Below are positions 30,922 to 32,051 of a DNA stretch of 32,051 nucleotides, piece by piece. Positions within the stretch are counted from its first letter, which is position 1. Every line of letters starts with the position of its first letter. Made by a program: the position numbers and the translations under genes. The notes beneath the pieces were generated by a model that saw only the letters and a program-made list of their open reading frames with translations, did not search any database and was not told the DNA's origin. This DNA is from Luminiphilus sp. (lineage in GTDB: Bacteria; Pseudomonadota; Gammaproteobacteria; Pseudomonadales; Halieaceae): assembly GCA_016778085.1 (NCBI GenBank), contig JADHQF010000005.1, positions 1 to 32,051 of the forward strand. Direction: 5' to 3'.

Positions 30922-31032
30922 ATGTCGAAAAGTAGCCTTGAAGATGGCGTAGCCGACGCAATTGCTGCCACCGCGCTGATCAGCGTTGCCTTGGTGGCCC
31001 TGATGATTTGGCTGTCGGGATTACCCAGCTAA
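30922..31032 (+). CDS. Candidate 36-aa single-TM small protein
   Basis: ATG preceded by ggagag (8 nt spacing); MSKSSLEDGVADAIAATALISVALVALMIWLSGLPS has one clear hydrophobic helix. Confidence 0.55.
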   Translation: MSKSSLEDGVADAIAATALISVALVALMIWLSGLPS

Positions 31033-32040
31033 CGCCAGACACTCTGAAAATCGCTGGTCATCGACATTGCCGCCAGTCAGCGTCACCAGTACTCGCTGCC
31101 CCTGAAATAACTCGGGCCGGGATAGTAACGCCCCCAGCGCGACGGCACCGCTGGGTTCCAGTTTGATGCCAAGGCGCTGCCAGGCGGTCCTCATGGCCGA
31201 CGCAACCCGCTCATCAGACACGCATAAACCTTCTGCGTCATTTGCCTGATTAATGGAGAAAGTCAGTTCCCCGGGGATGGGCGCTAGCAGACCGTCACAC
31301 CGTTGCGTGCCATCGCCAGGGGCTTTGATCCGCTTACCACTTTGGAAAGAAAGGTAATGGTCGTGCCAGCCCTCTGGCTCAGCGGTGAAGACGCGGGTGT
31401 CGGGATAATGTGATTTGAGATAAGTACCGATCCCTGCGGCCAGCCCGCCACCACCCGTACAGATAATGGCTGTGTCGATGGCCCCCGGAGCCTGCGCAAT
31501 GACCTCAGCGCCACACGTGCCCTGACCCGCAATGGTGTCCCAGTCATCGTACGGCTTTACCAGTGGTGCCGGAGTTTTATCTTGAATGGCATTCGCAACC
31601 TGCTCCCGGTCCTCTGACAGCCGGTCATACCAGACGATCTCGCCTCCTAGGCGACGAATACGATCAATCTTGGCTCCAGGCGCATCATGAGGTACCACAA
31701 TCGTCGCGCTCATCCCTAGGCATCGCGCGGCATAAGCGACGCCAATACCGTGATTGCCCGAGGAGAACGCGATCACGCGATCCGCCCCTTCGGAAGAGAG
31801 CTTTGTCATGACGTTCAATGCACCGCGAATTTTGAACGACCCCGTTGCCTGTGCGCACTCTGCCTTGAGCAGAATTTGACCCTTAATAAGCTGATCGAGC
31901 GAGGGGAGCCCCAGAATAGGGGTGGCCTGTGCATATCGATGAACTCGCGGCAGGGCTGCGTCGATATCAGCAACCAAACGTGACCGCTCAGTCTCATTCA
32001 GTCGGCTTGTGAGGCTCTCTGCCTGGGGATCCTCGCTCAT
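31021..32040 (-). CDS. Threonine/serine dehydratase-like PLP-dependent enzyme (fold type II)
   Basis: ECAQATGSFKIRGALN (PLP Lys), FSSGNHGIGVAYAARCLG, TGGGGLAAGIGTYLK; start at 32040 (MSEDPQ) or 32049. Confidence 0.9.
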   Translation of the reverse strand: MSEDPQAESLTSRLNETERSRLVADIDAALPRVHRYAQATPILGLPSLDQLIKGQILLKAECAQATGSFKIRGALNVMTKLSSEGADRVIAFSSGNHGIGVAYAARCLGMSATIVVPHDAPGAKIDRIRRLGGEIVWYDRLSEDREQVANAIQDKTPAPLVKPYDDWDTIAGQGTCGAEVIAQAPGAIDTAIICTGGGGLAAGIGTYLKSHYPDTRVFTAEPEGWHDHYLSFQSGKRIKAPGDGTQRCDGLLAPIPGELTFSINQANDAEGLCVSDERVASAMRTAWQRLGIKLEPSGAVALGALLSRPELFQGQRVLVTLTGGNVDDQRFSECLALAG

Positions 32041-32051
32041 GGTGACCAAGT

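Overview
The window looks like a chromosomal core region of a marine-type gammaproteobacterium; the lineage is inferred only from gene content and order. I found no mobile elements, CRISPR arrays, phage genes or defence genes. From left to right: the tail of a TPR protein; an EthD-like protein; a divergent pair of AMP-binding acyl-CoA synthetase and MAPEG protein; tRNA-Ser(TGA) and rne on the minus strand; rluC, with maf (YceF type) convergent; yceD-rpmF-fabD-fabG-acpP-fabF-pabC-mltG-tmk-holB-pilZ; tRNA-Leu(TAG); tig-clpP-clpX-lon-hupB-ppiD; a DUF1285 protein; ETF-QO on the minus strand; etfB-etfA; a CPA2-type antiporter on the minus strand; a candidate 36-aa single-TM small protein; and a threonine/serine dehydratase-like PLP enzyme on the minus strand. 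No convincing new multi-gene system is visible. The items most worth a second look are the unannotated 36-aa membrane microprotein, the roughly 470-bp structured and AT-rich non-coding block between pilZ and tRNA-Leu, the long rne leader with hairpins, short linear motifs in the RNase E tail, a heat-shock-like lon promoter, a strong tRNA-Ser promoter placed directly after rne, and the absence of plsX/fabH from the rpmF-fab cluster.
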